From assembly GCF_003628445.1 (NCBI RefSeq), contig NZ_RBZO01000027.1, forward strand, positions 1-58,243: 58,243 nucleotides of DNA, in the 5' to 3' direction. Positions within the stretch are counted from its first letter, which is position 1; every line of letters begins with the position of its first letter. This stretch comes from Oceanobacillus bengalensis (GTDB taxonomy: Bacteria; Bacillota; Bacilli; Bacillales; Amphibacillaceae). Shown here piece after piece: positions 39,702-51,611 of this stretch. The notes beneath the pieces were generated by a model. The model searched no databases. It was not told the origin of the DNA and was given only the letters and a program-made list of their open reading frames with translations. The position numbers and the translations under genes were made by a program.

Positions 39702-40481
39702 TTACAATTCAGTATCCGTAATTTTAAAAAAGTGTAGTGCATTTTCAGTTGTTTTTTTGCAAAGTTCCTCATAGGAGATGCCTCTTAATTCGGCTATTTT
39801 CTCTGCAACTAAAGCTACATAAGCTGGTTCATTCCGTTTTCCACGATTTGGATGTGGTGCTAGATAAGGCGCATCTGTTTCTACTAACAGGCGATTAATA
39901 GGGACCTGTTTTGCTACTTCTTTTGGTAGTGGAGCATTTTTGAATGTCACTGGGCCACCAAGTGAAATGTAGAAATTCATTTCCAAGCATGCGTTAATAT
40001 AGTCTACTGAATCATTATAGCAATGCATGATTCCTCCTACTTCTTTGGCATTCTCTTCTTGTAATATTTGAAGAATATCTTCTGTTGCTTCCCGGTTATG
40101 GATAATAATTGGCATGCCTACCCTTTTAGCTAATCGTATTTGCTTTCGAAAAACTTCCATTTGGACATCCTTTGGTGACTTATCCCAATGATAATCGAGC
40201 CCCATCTCTCCGATAGCAACAACCTTAGGATGCTGCGATAATTCTTCAATCCAGGCTAATTCTTTATCTGTCATATCGATTGCATCTACTGGATGCCACC
40301 CAACGGCTGCATAAATTGTTTCATACTGTTCAGCTATTTCTATTGCAAGGGGTATCGTTTCATGATCAAAACCAACTACTGTCATATATTTTACACCCGC
40401 GTCAAACGCTCGCTGAATCGTTTCCTCCCGATCATCCTTAAATTGCTCTGCATTTAAATGTACATGTGTATCAAATAACAT
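39702..40481 (-). CDS. yabD: TatD-family metal-dependent deoxyribonuclease (YabD)
   Basis: 259 residues, amidohydrolase TIM barrel: metal ligands in FDTHVHL (residues 3-9), GEMGLDYHW near 92, IIIHNREA near 127, HCYND near 153 and ETDAPYLAPHP near 203. TatD enzymes are 3'-5' exonucleases for DNA and RNA repair. GGAGG before ATG. Downstream of metS, as in B. subtilis, but repeat copy C separates the two. Confidence 0.96.
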   Translation of the reverse strand: MLFDTHVHLNAEQFKDDREETIQRAFDAGVKYMTVVGFDHETIPLAIEIAEQYETIYAAVGWHPVDAIDMTDKELAWIEELSQHPKVVAIGEMGLDYHWDKSPKDVQMEVFRKQIRLAKRVGMPIIIHNREATEDILQILQEENAKEVGGIMHCYNDSVDYINACLEMNFYISLGGPVTFKNAPLPKEVAKQVPINRLLVETDAPYLAPHPNRGKRNEPAYVALVAEKIAELRGISYEELCKKTTENALHFFKITDTEL

Positions 40482-40533
40482 AATTATTCATCCTCCTTAT
40501 ATTGCAATTAGGCTCTTTCTATAAGCTTTCTAT

Positions 40534-41021
40534 AGTTGATATAAAGTGTAGACTAACTTAATTCAGTATTGTTTAGCTCTCGCTTACACTTATTAATGCT
40601 ATGTGCTGTAATTCGCTGCGGCAGAATGCTTCGCGGACCTTAGGGCACGGCCTCAAGCCCTCCTCGGAAGAAGATCACTTCCTGTGGGGTCTTCGGACAC
40701 GTGCTGTTCCCGCAGGAGTCTAAGCATTCTGCCTACGCTATATTGAGTGCTCTAGATGTTATTAAAGCTATCAAACGTAAAATTACGTTCTGGGCAGTTT
40801 TTCCTCGCAAAAGCATCGTTTTTTTAGTGGAAATCAAGTAGAGCAGGAACTTAGTGGAGGAAAGACACGAAGACTCCTACGGGAGGATAGGCCTAGGTGA
40901 GACTGCGTAGTGCGTTAGCACGGAGGAGGCTCACCAGCCGCCCGTGGAAAGCGAAGTGTCTTTCCGGAACGGTGTATTTAGGAAAACTCTGAATTAAAGA
41001 GATCAACACTCTATATCAATT
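40534..41021 (-). mobile_element. MITE-like composite repeat, copy C, inverted
   Basis: The same two modules as copy A but facing the other way. From the left: end AGTTGATATAAAG..TTAATTCAG, module 2 (about 40608-40735, GCAGAATGCTT / AAGCATTCTGC ends), module 1 (about 40856-40970, GGAAAGACAC / GTGTCTTTCC ends) and the reversed end CTGAATTAAAGAGATCAACACTC. The two outer ends are inverted repeats of about 33 bases with mismatches. No open frame of note. Confidence 0.75.
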
Positions 41022-41074
41022 GCGGCATAACACAAATCTCCTAGAATTTAACTTCATTTTAAATGCCTTTAATA

Positions 41075-41109
41075 TAATAATACCCTGCTAGACATGCTAG
41101 CAGGGTATT
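41075..41109 (-). terminator. Terminator after metS
   Basis: Minus-strand stem AATACCCTGCTAG / CTAGCAGGGTATT followed by an AT-rich tail, just past the metS stop. Confidence 0.85.
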
Positions 41110-41116
41110 TGTTTTT

Positions 41117-43141
<2,025 letters not shown>

Positions 43142-43185
43142 CTACCTCCTAATTACGCTGCCATTATAGTTATATCAATATTTCT

Positions 43186-43214
43186 ATTGTAGCTATTATA
43201 ACGTACTTTGCCAA
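43186..43214 (-). promoter_or_regulatory. Sigma-A promoter of metS
   Basis: Minus-strand TTGGCA (43209-43214), 17-base spacer, TACAAT (43186-43191). It is back to back with the abrB promoter. Confidence 0.75.
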
Positions 43215-43235
43215 ATTCTGTACAAAAATAATTAT

Positions 43236-43242
43236 TGACGAA
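43236..43242 (+). promoter_or_regulatory. Spo0A-box-like site between metS and abrB
   Basis: TGACGAA, an exact match to TGNCGAA, 57 bases upstream of the abrB -35. A weaker TGCCAAA lies at 43342-43348, at about +9 of the abrB transcript, where B. subtilis has its repressing 0A boxes. Confidence 0.4.
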
Positions 43243-43298
43243 TCCATACATTTGTAACCTTATATTTCATTAATTTTTCAAAAAGTTAATTATTTATA

Positions 43299-43327
43299 TT
43301 GACATAAATGCTAATCGTTGCTATCCT
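43299..43327 (+). promoter_or_regulatory. Sigma-A promoter of abrB
   Basis: TTGACA (43299-43304), 17-base spacer, TATCCT (43322-43327). Gives a leader of about 80 bases. Confidence 0.65.
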
Positions 43328-43415
43328 ATACCAAGAAAAAATGCCAAAATAGGCTGACTATTAAGATAAATAGTGGCTAGAAATGTATCCATTAGTAGGG
43401 GGAAATAGAAAATAC

Positions 43416-43691
43416 ATGAAATCAACAGGGATTGTAAGGAAAATAGATGAATTAGGTCGCGTTGTGTTGCCAGTTGAATTAAGACGAACACTAGATTTAC
43501 ATGAAAAAGATCAGATGGAAATTTATGTCGAAAATGACAAAATAGTATTGAAGAAACATGCACGTAAATTAAAATGCCAAGCTACTGGAGTCGTATCAGA
43601 TGATAACCTTGTGTTAGCAAACGGAAATGTTATTTTAAGTAAAGAGGCTGCAAAGCAATTACTTAAGGAGATTGAATCCAACTTTGTATGA
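43416..43691 (+). CDS. abrB: Transition-state regulator AbrB
   Basis: 91 residues: N-terminal swapped-hairpin DNA-binding domain (MKSTGIVRKIDELGRVVLPV, ELRRTLDLHEKDQMEIYV) and C-terminal multimerisation part. Represses post-exponential genes until Spo0A-P shuts it off. Start at MKSTG as in B. subtilis. The GGGGG ribosome site is about 12 bases from ATG, longer than usual, and the frame opens 11 codons earlier at an ATG with no good site. Plus strand, convergent with rsmI, divergent from metS. Confidence 0.96.
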   Translation: MKSTGIVRKIDELGRVVLPVELRRTLDLHEKDQMEIYVENDKIVLKKHARKLKCQATGVVSDDNLVLANGNVILSKEAAKQLLKEIESNFV

Positions 43692-43782
43692 ATCTCATCA
43701 TTTTCTTTAAAAATTGTACTTTACAGTCATTATTTTAATTTGTTAGAATAAGATAACAATTAAAGAATACCCAAAAAGTCAT

Positions 43783-43824
43783 AAAGAGAGCTGACGCATG
43801 CATAAGCACGTTAGCTCTCTTTTA
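43783..43824. terminator. Bidirectional terminator between abrB and rsmI
   Basis: Stem AAAGAGAGCTGACG / CGTTAGCTCTCTTTT between two convergent genes, with T runs on both strands. Confidence 0.85.
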
Positions 43825-43845
43825 CATTTCTATGTTCGCACAATG

Positions 43846-44718
43846 CTACTTTACATGGTATATTTGATAAACTTCTCTCTTTGGCATTTTCCGGTCTACT
43901 GCTACAAGTTTTATTGCTTCCTTGTTTGACACTTGTTTATTTTCTATGTAATAGTCGATGTGCTCACGAATAGATAAATTGTCCCACCAATTTGAAAGCT
44001 CTATCGTTTCTCTTGTATCATTACCTTCAACAACAAGGCAAAATTCCCCCTTTGGTTCGTTTTCCCTCATCCATTCGATTACTTCATCAACATTTCCCCT
44101 TGTATACTCTTCAAAGCGCTTCGTTAGCTCGCGTGCAGCAACCACATTTCTGTTTCCTAATGTCTCACCTATTACCGCTAACGTGTCTTTTACACGATAT
44201 GGTGACTCATAAAAGAGTAATGTTGCTTGAATATGCTTTAATCTTTCTAGTTCTGCTACCTTTTCTTTCTTCTTCCTTGGTAAAAATCCATAAAAGTAAA
44301 ATTCACCAGCAGGCAAACCAGAGCCAACTAAAGCACAAAGAGCTGCATTAGCACCAGGTAGAACAACGACTTTTTCATCTCTCTCAATGGCTGCTTTAAC
44401 TAACTCATATCCTGGGTCTGATATTGCGGGCATTCCCGCATCACTGACAAGGGCGATTGATTCCCCTTGTTCAACCTTTGTAAGTAATTGATCTTCCCTA
44501 GATAATTTATTGTGCTCATGATAACTAATGAGTGGGATAGAAATATCAAAGTGATTAAGGAGTTTTTTTGTATTTCTTGTATCCTCCGCAGCAATTACGG
44601 ATACACTTTTTAAAATATTTAATGCCCGATATGTAATATCTTCAAGATTTCCGATTGGTGTAGGAACAATATAAATTACACCTTTTGAATCGTCATCAAA
44701 ACTTTTCTGTACCTTCAT
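43846..44718 (-). CDS. rsmI: 16S rRNA 2'-O-methyltransferase RsmI
   Basis: Methylates the ribose of C1402 in 16S rRNA. 290 residues, tetrapyrrole-methylase fold: GVIYIVPTPIGNLEDIT near 14, AAEDTRNTKKLL, SDAGMPAISDPGYELV near 90 and PGANAALCALVGSGLP near 119. It overlaps yazA by 4 bases (ATGA). Confidence 0.97.
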   Translation of the reverse strand: MKVQKSFDDDSKGVIYIVPTPIGNLEDITYRALNILKSVSVIAAEDTRNTKKLLNHFDISIPLISYHEHNKLSREDQLLTKVEQGESIALVSDAGMPAISDPGYELVKAAIERDEKVVVLPGANAALCALVGSGLPAGEFYFYGFLPRKKKEKVAELERLKHIQATLLFYESPYRVKDTLAVIGETLGNRNVVAARELTKRFEEYTRGNVDEVIEWMRENEPKGEFCLVVEGNDTRETIELSNWWDNLSIREHIDYYIENKQVSNKEAIKLVAVDRKMPKREVYQIYHVK

Positions 44719-44990
44719 TCTCTAACACTTCCTTCAGACCAATTACGAACAAGCCTTAGCTTTTCTTTTCTGTCCAATTGCTTGATTTGATATTCCCTTT
44801 TCATTGCTTCTTCTTTTGTATGGAATCTTTCAATATATACCAACTGAAAGGGACCTCTACCTCTAGTATATTTTGCACCTTTCCCATCATTATGCATTTT
44901 TAAGCGGTTGTCCAGATCATTGGTGTATCCAGTATATAACGTATTGTCCTTACATCGAAGCATATAAACAAGGTGCTGCATATCAGCCAT
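44715..44990 (-). CDS. yazA: GIY-YIG nuclease-like protein YazA
   Basis: 91 residues, UPF0213: HLVYMLRCKDNTLYTGYTND carries the GIY-YIG equivalent (VYM..YTG), followed by KYTRGRGPFQLVY and EAMKREYQIKQLDR. Single-domain nuclease fold of unknown substrate. Start set at MADMQ, where GGAGGAAATATTCC precedes ATG inside the trmN6 end; the frame opens 14 codons earlier. It overlaps trmN6 by 8 bases. Confidence 0.9.
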   Translation of the reverse strand: MADMQHLVYMLRCKDNTLYTGYTNDLDNRLKMHNDGKGAKYTRGRGPFQLVYIERFHTKEEAMKREYQIKQLDRKEKLRLVRNWSEGSVRE

Positions 44991-45723
44991 GGAATATTTC
45001 CTCCGCTTCCTTTGTATAGGTTCCATCTTCATTATAAATATACAAGGGAGGTAAAATTTTCATATCTGATTTTCCATCTCGAATACCTTCAATTAGTAAC
45101 ATGTTTGCTTCTTTTCCTACTCGTGGGTAAACAAGTTGTAACCGTTTCGGTTCGAGTCGATAACTTCTAAATAATGTTACCAGATCAACTAGTCTTCCCG
45201 GACGATGCACCATTGCAACCTTACCACCTGGTTTCACATGCAATTTACAAGCCTTTACGACATCTTCTAATGTGCAGTATACTTCATGACGAGCAATCGT
45301 TAAGTATTCATTATGGTTATATTCGTTAACACTTTTTGTTGGAAAATATGGTGGATTACAAGTTACGACATCAAAGGAACTATGTCCAAGTATCGGCTTC
45401 ATTTCCTTTAAATCTCCATGTAATACATCCAAGCTGTCACTTAAACCATTCAATTCAATATTTCTTTCGGCCATATGGAAGATACGTTCTTGAATTTCAA
45501 CTCCAGTAATTCTCCCTTTCGTTTTCCTTGATAATAATAAAGGGATTACCCCGTTACCAGTACATAAGTCTAGAATCGTCCCTCTCTTTTTGGGCACAGA
45601 TGCGAAATGTGCTAACAATACCGCATCAAGCGAAAAGGCAAAAGCTGTTGGGCTTTGAATAATTCGCATACTTTCATCTGCTATTAATAAGTCAATTCGT
45701 TCATCATCATATAATTGTATCAT
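44983..45723 (-). CDS. yabB: tRNA1(Val) m6A37 methyltransferase-like (YabB)
   Basis: 246 residues, class I SAM methyltransferase: ILDLCTGNGVIPLLLS near 50, and catalytic NPPY in VVTCNPPYFPT near 120, typical of N6-adenine methylation (TrmN6 family). Substrate by homology is A37 of tRNA-Val; it has not been shown for this genus. First of the yabB-yazA-rsmI overlapping trio. Confidence 0.92.
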   Translation of the reverse strand: MIQLYDDERIDLLIADESMRIIQSPTAFAFSLDAVLLAHFASVPKKRGTILDLCTGNGVIPLLLSRKTKGRITGVEIQERIFHMAERNIELNGLSDSLDVLHGDLKEMKPILGHSSFDVVTCNPPYFPTKSVNEYNHNEYLTIARHEVYCTLEDVVKACKLHVKPGGKVAMVHRPGRLVDLVTLFRSYRLEPKRLQLVYPRVGKEANMLLIEGIRDGKSDMKILPPLYIYNEDGTYTKEAEEIFHG

Positions 45724-45847
45724 CTTCAGATTCCTGCTCCTATAACGTTTGGTTCATTAGGTGTAAATCTTTATCATCTAACAACATTTTAGTCCGTATT
45801 TAAAGACTATTTTCTAAAAGATTGTCAATACGAAAAAGTGCCTATTT

Positions 45848-45880
45848 AAAAGAAAGCTGTCTCATATCCTGAGACAGCTA
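45848..45880 (-). terminator. Terminator after yabA
   Basis: Minus-strand stem AGCTGTCTCA / TGAGACAGCT followed by TTCTTTT, just past the yabA stop. Confidence 0.85.
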
Positions 45881-45890
45881 TACAATCTTG

Positions 45891-46235
45891 TTATTTCGTT
45901 TTATCAAAGAATTCTAGGCAAAACATACAGTCTTCATTTCGCCTTGGACTACCAAATTCTAAATTACAAATATGGAAACCTTCATCATATAAACGTGCTA
46001 AGTTATCATAACCTTCACTTGGAAGTTTCCCTTTTTTCTTTTCAGGTTCTTCTTTTACTTTTGTTTCCTCTACTTGATTCAAGTGGTTTCTAAGATTATG
46101 GTTCTCCATACCAAGCCTATGATTTTCTTCGAGTAAATCACTTAGTCTTTGTTTCAGGTCACCAAGCTGCTCATATAATTCACCTATTTGCTTTTCCATA
46201 TCTGATACTTGATCAAAGATCTGTCTATTATTCAC
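45891..46235 (-). CDS. yabA: Replication initiation control protein YabA
   Basis: 114 residues: N-terminal tetramerising coiled coil (about 5-60) and C-terminal zinc domain with H-I-C-N and CMFC. Bridges DnaA and the DnaN clamp to restrain initiation (B. subtilis). Start GTG at 46235, 7 bases from GAGGTG; another GTG two codons earlier abuts the yaaT stop. Located beside holB and dnaX-type replication genes. Confidence 0.95.
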   Translation of the reverse strand: MNNRQIFDQVSDMEKQIGELYEQLGDLKQRLSDLLEENHRLGMENHNLRNHLNQVEETKVKEEPEKKKGKLPSEGYDNLARLYDEGFHICNLEFGSPRRNEDCMFCLEFFDKTK

Positions 46236-46241
46236 GCCCAC

Positions 46242-47075
46242 TCACCTCGTTATTCTGTGACCCTGAGCTAAAATTCCCTCTTCAATAAGTTCATCCAATG
46301 TATATTCGATAACACGTTCTTTTTCAGGAATTTCAATTTGGATTAGTCTCTCCAAAATATTTAATCCAACAACTTTTCCTTTTCCGTATGGCGTATTTAT
46401 AGTTTCCCCAATATCGGGTAATTCACGCTTTGCAGTTTCATAATCATCATTTTCATATTTTAAGCAACACATTAAACGACCACATAGACCAGAGATTTTT
46501 GCAGGATTTAAACTTAGATTTTGGTCTTTTGCCATTTTAATAGATACAGGTTCAAAATCTCCCAAGAAAGTAGAACAGCAAAGCATTCTACCACAAGGTC
46601 CGATACCACCCAGCATTTTCGCCTCATCACGTACACCAATTTGCCTTAGCTCTATTCGAGTCTTAAACATAGCAGCTAAATCTTTTACTAGTTCCCTGAA
46701 ATCTACTCGACCATCTGCAGTAAAATAGAAAATAATCTTGTTACGGTCAAATGTATACTCTACTTCTACTAGATTCATATCAAGTTTATGGTCTATAATC
46801 TTATTAGTACATATATCAAAAGCCTTGTTAGCTTGTTCTTGATTCTCAGCAACGGAAAGCTTATCTTTTTCGTCCGCAGTACGTATTACCTTTTTTAAAG
46901 GAAGTACGACATCTTCCTCGTCAACCTTTTTATTGGTAATAACAACTTTCCCAAACTCTATACCACGTACTGTTTCAACAATTACATAGCTATTTAAGGG
47001 AATATCATCCATACCAGGGTCAAAATAATATATTTTACCCGCCTTTTTAAAGCGGACACCAATTACTTCTATCAT
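46242..47075 (-). CDS. yaaT: PSP1-domain protein YaaT (RicT)
   Basis: 277 residues. PSP1 domain with cysteine-rich GPCGRMLCCSTFLG near 150 and GLCGRLMCCLKYE near 185. In B. subtilis, RicT forms a complex with RicA and RicF carrying Fe-S clusters, which promotes RNase Y-dependent mRNA processing and Spo0A phosphorylation. Downstream of holB by 6 bases. Confidence 0.95.
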   Translation of the reverse strand: MIEVIGVRFKKAGKIYYFDPGMDDIPLNSYVIVETVRGIEFGKVVITNKKVDEEDVVLPLKKVIRTADEKDKLSVAENQEQANKAFDICTNKIIDHKLDMNLVEVEYTFDRNKIIFYFTADGRVDFRELVKDLAAMFKTRIELRQIGVRDEAKMLGGIGPCGRMLCCSTFLGDFEPVSIKMAKDQNLSLNPAKISGLCGRLMCCLKYENDDYETAKRELPDIGETINTPYGKGKVVGLNILERLIQIEIPEKERVIEYTLDELIEEGILAQGHRITR

Positions 47076-47081
47076 TTGATT

Positions 47082-48071
47082 TCACCTCTTTATTTGAAGT
47101 GTAAGTTGTTCAAACACAAGAGTCGGTTGAACGTTTTGCTTCAATTTTCTTTTTGCTTGTAAAATGGCATTTAATATATCCATTAATTTTTCCTGAGAAA
47201 AGCGCATTGCTAACTTTTCCAATAAAGAATTATTTGATTGAAAGAAAACAAGTGCATCTTCGTTTCCAATATGATAGTAAAGGATATCTTTAAAAGCCAA
47301 TAATAACAAATCAAGTCCTCTCTCTTGATCATTTCTATCTTTTAAATGAGGTACCAAATGACTATGAAGGAATAGATAGACGTCTTCAGGTTTTGATGAA
47401 AACATTTCTACCAATTGTACCATTAATTTTCTAGCTTCTGCAAACCACTCATCTTCATTCCAGGCAAATGCTTCTTTTTGATTATTGGTCAATGCACTCA
47501 TCAAACTAGCTGATTCTTTATCCATCCCATTTTCGATTAATTGTTGTTTGAAATAAATAGGATTTAGTGGCTTTAAGTCAATCACCTGGCAACGAGAACG
47601 GATGGTAGAAATAATGGATCTACTATTTTCTGTCAGCATGATTGCAGTTGTCTGAATGCTCGGTTCTTCTAAAAACTTCAGAATTCGATTCGATGCATTA
47701 ACCGTTAATGTATCCGCATCTTTTATCACATAAACCTTACTATTCGATTCTAGCCCAGAATAAGTAAACTCTTTTTGGAGATTTTCAACTTGTTCTTTCT
47801 TTATTGACTTTCCATCAGGTTCAATCAAGTGGACGTCTGGATGATTACCGGATACGATTCTCCTGCAATTACTACATGCATTGCATGGTTCAATGCCTAT
47901 TTTATTCTCACAAAATATACCTTTTGCAATTAACAGAGCAATTGCTTCTTTCCCAGTTCCACGTTCCCCTTGGAGTAAATATGCATGAGAAATACGATCC
48001 CGCCTAATGCTGTTCGTAATTAGTTTACTTGCAAGTGGTTGTATCTTTTCTAATTCGGCCCATGTTTGCAT
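47082..48071 (-). CDS. holB: DNA polymerase III delta' subunit
   Basis: 329 residues, clamp-loader AAA+ fold. Degenerate Walker A GERGTGKEA near 35, zinc module CENKIGIEPCNACSNC near 53, SRC motif in TIRSRCQV near 157 (arginine finger). Works with DnaX (also in this window) to load the DnaN clamp. Confidence 0.96.
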   Translation of the reverse strand: MQTWAELEKIQPLASKLITNSIRRDRISHAYLLQGERGTGKEAIALLIAKGIFCENKIGIEPCNACSNCRRIVSGNHPDVHLIEPDGKSIKKEQVENLQKEFTYSGLESNSKVYVIKDADTLTVNASNRILKFLEEPSIQTTAIMLTENSRSIISTIRSRCQVIDLKPLNPIYFKQQLIENGMDKESASLMSALTNNQKEAFAWNEDEWFAEARKLMVQLVEMFSSKPEDVYLFLHSHLVPHLKDRNDQERGLDLLLLAFKDILYYHIGNEDALVFFQSNNSLLEKLAMRFSQEKLMDILNAILQAKRKLKQNVQPTLVFEQLTLQIKR

Positions 48072-48177
48072 ATGTACCCGTCCTTACATTCATAAAAATC
48101 GAATGTTACTATATTTAATTGATCAGTTGGAATAGGCGAGATTCCGAGATTCCATTTCTCCTATTCCAACGACCTTG

Positions 48178-48609
48178 TTACGTATATATGTTAACCAACA
48201 GTCCCTTTATCTCACCAATAAGCCCTAAGATATTTACCGTTTTTTGCTCTTGGCCCATAATCTCTTCTGTTAGACTTAATAACTTTTCATCAATTTCTTT
48301 CACAAGACTTAATTGTCGATTGCCGCCAAAGCCAAAGCTATGATCCTTTTCTATTTTGTACCCACTCGATACCGTCTCTTGCAAGAAGTCTTTAATCATT
48401 CTTTTAAATTTCGCAAGGTCACGAAATGTTCGAGAACGCGCCAACTTATCACCTTGCATCGTTATATTCTTCATTAGCTTTTCGATTTCTTGCTGTTTCA
48501 ATTGAACTGTTTGTGAATGAAGTGTTGAATGAAAAGTATTTGCATCTGTTACCGGTTGACGAGTAAACTTGGAATCTGTTTTCGTTTGTAGTTCATTTGT
48601 AATCTTCAT
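48178..48609 (-). CDS. yaaR: DUF327 protein YaaR
   Basis: 143 residues, mostly helical, with no membrane segment. Conserved parts: QQEIEKLMKNITMQGDKLA, RTFRDLAKFKRMIKDFLQE, SGYKIEKDHSFGFGGNRQ. Function unknown. Constant position between darA and holB in Bacillaceae. Confidence 0.88.
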   Translation of the reverse strand: MKITNELQTKTDSKFTRQPVTDANTFHSTLHSQTVQLKQQEIEKLMKNITMQGDKLARSRTFRDLAKFKRMIKDFLQETVSSGYKIEKDHSFGFGGNRQLSLVKEIDEKLLSLTEEIMGQEQKTVNILGLIGEIKGLLVNIYT

Positions 48610-48648
48610 ATTATCAGGTCCTATTCCTTTAAAGGGAATTTTAATCTT

Positions 48649-48724
48649 GTCTGTCTAGCTTAAGCAACACAGCGACTAACGAGACTTCCCTCACCTCCGT
48701 ACATGGCATGGGCGCTTCTGTATT
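48649..48724. repeat. Short intergenic repeat (family 3) between darA and yaaR
   Basis: On the minus strand it reads GAGGTGAGGGAAGTCTCGTTA and ends AGCTAGACAGAC. It shares this core with 49741-49790 and the GCTAGACAA-type tail with the 122-nt units, so it looks like a truncated relative. Confidence 0.5.
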
Positions 48725-48729
48725 CCTTT

Positions 48730-49720
<991 letters not shown>

Positions 49721-49740
49721 GAAAGATAATCTCCTTTATT

Positions 49741-49790
49741 TGTCTATCTCTAGGGCCCGTGCTGTTAGCGAGACTTCTCGCACCTCATGG
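49741..49790. repeat. Short intergenic repeat (family 3) between yaaO and tmk
   Basis: Minus strand GAGGTGCGAGAAGTCTCGCTA, close to the copy at 48649-48724, ending in TAGACA. It abuts the tmk ribosome site. Confidence 0.45.
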
Positions 49791-49860
49791 AATGATAACC
49801 ATTGGACATGTCGAACTTCCTTAAACAATCCGTTCATTGCATTTCCTATATCTCTTACGG

Positions 49861-51321
49861 CTAAAGGCCTGGAGGTACGTCGCTAACCGGACGCCCTGTG
49901 TTTTCCTTACTATATATCTTTATACCTGTATGTCGTTGTTGAATCTTCACACCTTGTGATAATAAGTGCTGTATTGCTTCGATATGTGCTGCTGTAATTC
50001 TTTCCCCTTTTAAGATAATGGGTACCCCTGGCGGATATGGGATTACCGACTCAGCCGCTATCTGATTCATCCCCTGGTCGATGGGGACGACTATATGGGA
50101 TAGTCTTTTCATTGTTTGATAGGAAAAAACTAAACCTTGAATTTGTTCATTAAATAACTTTGATATATCTATTGTAGCATGTTTTACCCTATTTATTAAT
50201 TGTTCATTCACGCTTTTTACTGCTTTTTTTAAATCCTTGACCTTTCCAAATGGTGCTAAGCCATGAATAAATAATATTTGATTATGTGTGCTAAGTTCTG
50301 TATAGACTTGTTCCTTTTCAAAGGCTCGAACGACCTCTTCTGTAGATAACCCATGTTTCACGTGTAACGTTATTTTTAATAAATCACTCTTTTCAGAAAT
50401 TGGTACTACACTCCAATGGTTCGATTCACTTAAAATATTTCTAACATTTAACACACTCTGCTCAATTGCATGCAAATCATTACGATCTAATGTAGCTAAA
50501 TAATGTCGTGCAATATCAAGAGATGCCATTAGTGGATAGGAAGGGCTACTTGATTGCAGCAGTTCTAGGTAATGTGCAACCTTATCCATTAAGTCAAATT
50601 CTGTTCTAATATGTAAATAGGAGGCCATTGTCATTGCTGGTGCCATCTTATGAGCAGATTGAACAACAATATCTGCTCCTAAATGAAGGGAGGAGGTTGG
50701 AAAAGGACTACCTAATGAAAAATGAACACCGTGTGCTTCATCCACCAACACAGGAATATTATAGGAATGTGCAATTTCTATCATTTCTCTTATTGGATAA
50801 GTTATTCCAAAGTAATCTGGATAGGTTAATACAACTGCCTTCGCATCTGGATGTAATTTAAGCGCTTTTTGTAATGTTTCAATACTAGGATTTGTATACC
50901 GACCTAATTGCTGGTCATATTCTGGGGTAATAAAGATTGGATTTGCACCACTTAGTTCTAATCCATTTATGATAGATTTATGACTATTTCTCTGAACAAT
51001 AACCTTATCTCCTTCATTACAAACTGCAAGAATCATCGCCAAGTTCCCTGCTGTACTTCCACCTACTAGAAAAAAAGTATGTTCAGATTGAAAAAAGGAA
51101 GTTGCTAAGGCTTCCGCTTCACGAATCACACCGGTTGGTGCATGTAAATCATCTAGGTCTGGTAACTCCGTCATATCTATTTTTAACATTTTCCCATAAT
51201 AATCAATTGCTTTGTTATCATATATTTGTCCATTTTTATGTCCTGGGACATGAAAGGATAATGGATTATTGCTATCCATTTGCTTTAATTTCGTAAATAA
51301 TGGGGTTATTCCCTGATACAT
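49861..51321 (-). CDS. yaaO: PLP-dependent Orn/Lys/Arg decarboxylase (YaaO)
   Basis: 486 residues, fold type I group III decarboxylase. PLP lysine in VVQSAHKMAPAM near 226; VDEAHGVHFSLG near 192; SFHVPGHKNG at residues 22-31. Forms the basic-amino-acid decarboxylase C-terminal domain (about 370-486). B. subtilis YaaO is annotated by homology only; substrate (lysine or arginine) cannot be told from sequence. Upstream of tmk, as in B. subtilis. Confidence 0.93.
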   Translation of the reverse strand: MYQGITPLFTKLKQMDSNNPLSFHVPGHKNGQIYDNKAIDYYGKMLKIDMTELPDLDDLHAPTGVIREAEALATSFFQSEHTFFLVGGSTAGNLAMILAVCNEGDKVIVQRNSHKSIINGLELSGANPIFITPEYDQQLGRYTNPSIETLQKALKLHPDAKAVVLTYPDYFGITYPIREMIEIAHSYNIPVLVDEAHGVHFSLGSPFPTSSLHLGADIVVQSAHKMAPAMTMASYLHIRTEFDLMDKVAHYLELLQSSSPSYPLMASLDIARHYLATLDRNDLHAIEQSVLNVRNILSESNHWSVVPISEKSDLLKITLHVKHGLSTEEVVRAFEKEQVYTELSTHNQILFIHGLAPFGKVKDLKKAVKSVNEQLINRVKHATIDISKLFNEQIQGLVFSYQTMKRLSHIVVPIDQGMNQIAAESVIPYPPGVPIILKGERITAAHIEAIQHLLSQGVKIQQRHTGIKIYSKENTGRPVSDVPPGL

Positions 51322-51367
51322 TTCAATTCTCCATTCCGTTTGTTTCTATTACTTTTATTATGGCAAC

Positions 51368-51394
51368 AAAAAAAGCCTTTGCAAGCAAAGACCT
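51368..51394 (-). terminator. Terminator between csfB and yaaO
   Basis: Minus-strand stem GTCTTTG / CAAAGGC with one G-U pair and TTTTTTTG, about 45 bases before the yaaO start. Confidence 0.7.
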
Positions 51395-51399
51395 TCATT

Positions 51400-51605
51400 A
51401 ATAAAATCAAAAAGCAGGATAAAAAGAGCCGAGAAGTTCGAGGCGGTAAGCCAACCACATCGAATAAACATCTTTGCTGGCCTGCACCGGGGAATAAACT
51501 TCTCCAAATATGCTTTCATACGCAGGTATTAATACGTGAATAACGGAAAAGCATAACGTTAGAAATTCAATATTTCATTTTTACCGGACTCTTTGAACAT
51601 CCTCT
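51400..51605. repeat. Probable interspersed intergenic element (family 4)
   Basis: About 200 bases of mixed composition between csfB and yaaO. It contains an inner stem TATGCTTTC / GAAAAGCATA around the palindrome GTATTAATAC, and GC-rich AGCCGAGAAGTTCGAGG and GCCTGCACCGGGG blocks. No open frame. I recall similar sequence between genes in other Bacillaceae, but there is only one copy in this window, so the call rests on recollection and structure. Confidence 0.4.
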
Positions 51606-51611
51606 TATAGA

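Noticed and set aside
49861-51321. Recently acquired decarboxylase linked to the repeats on both sides
   Set aside because: The gene is at its conserved Bacillus place between csfB and tmk and does not differ obviously in codon use; only the flanking repeats are new.
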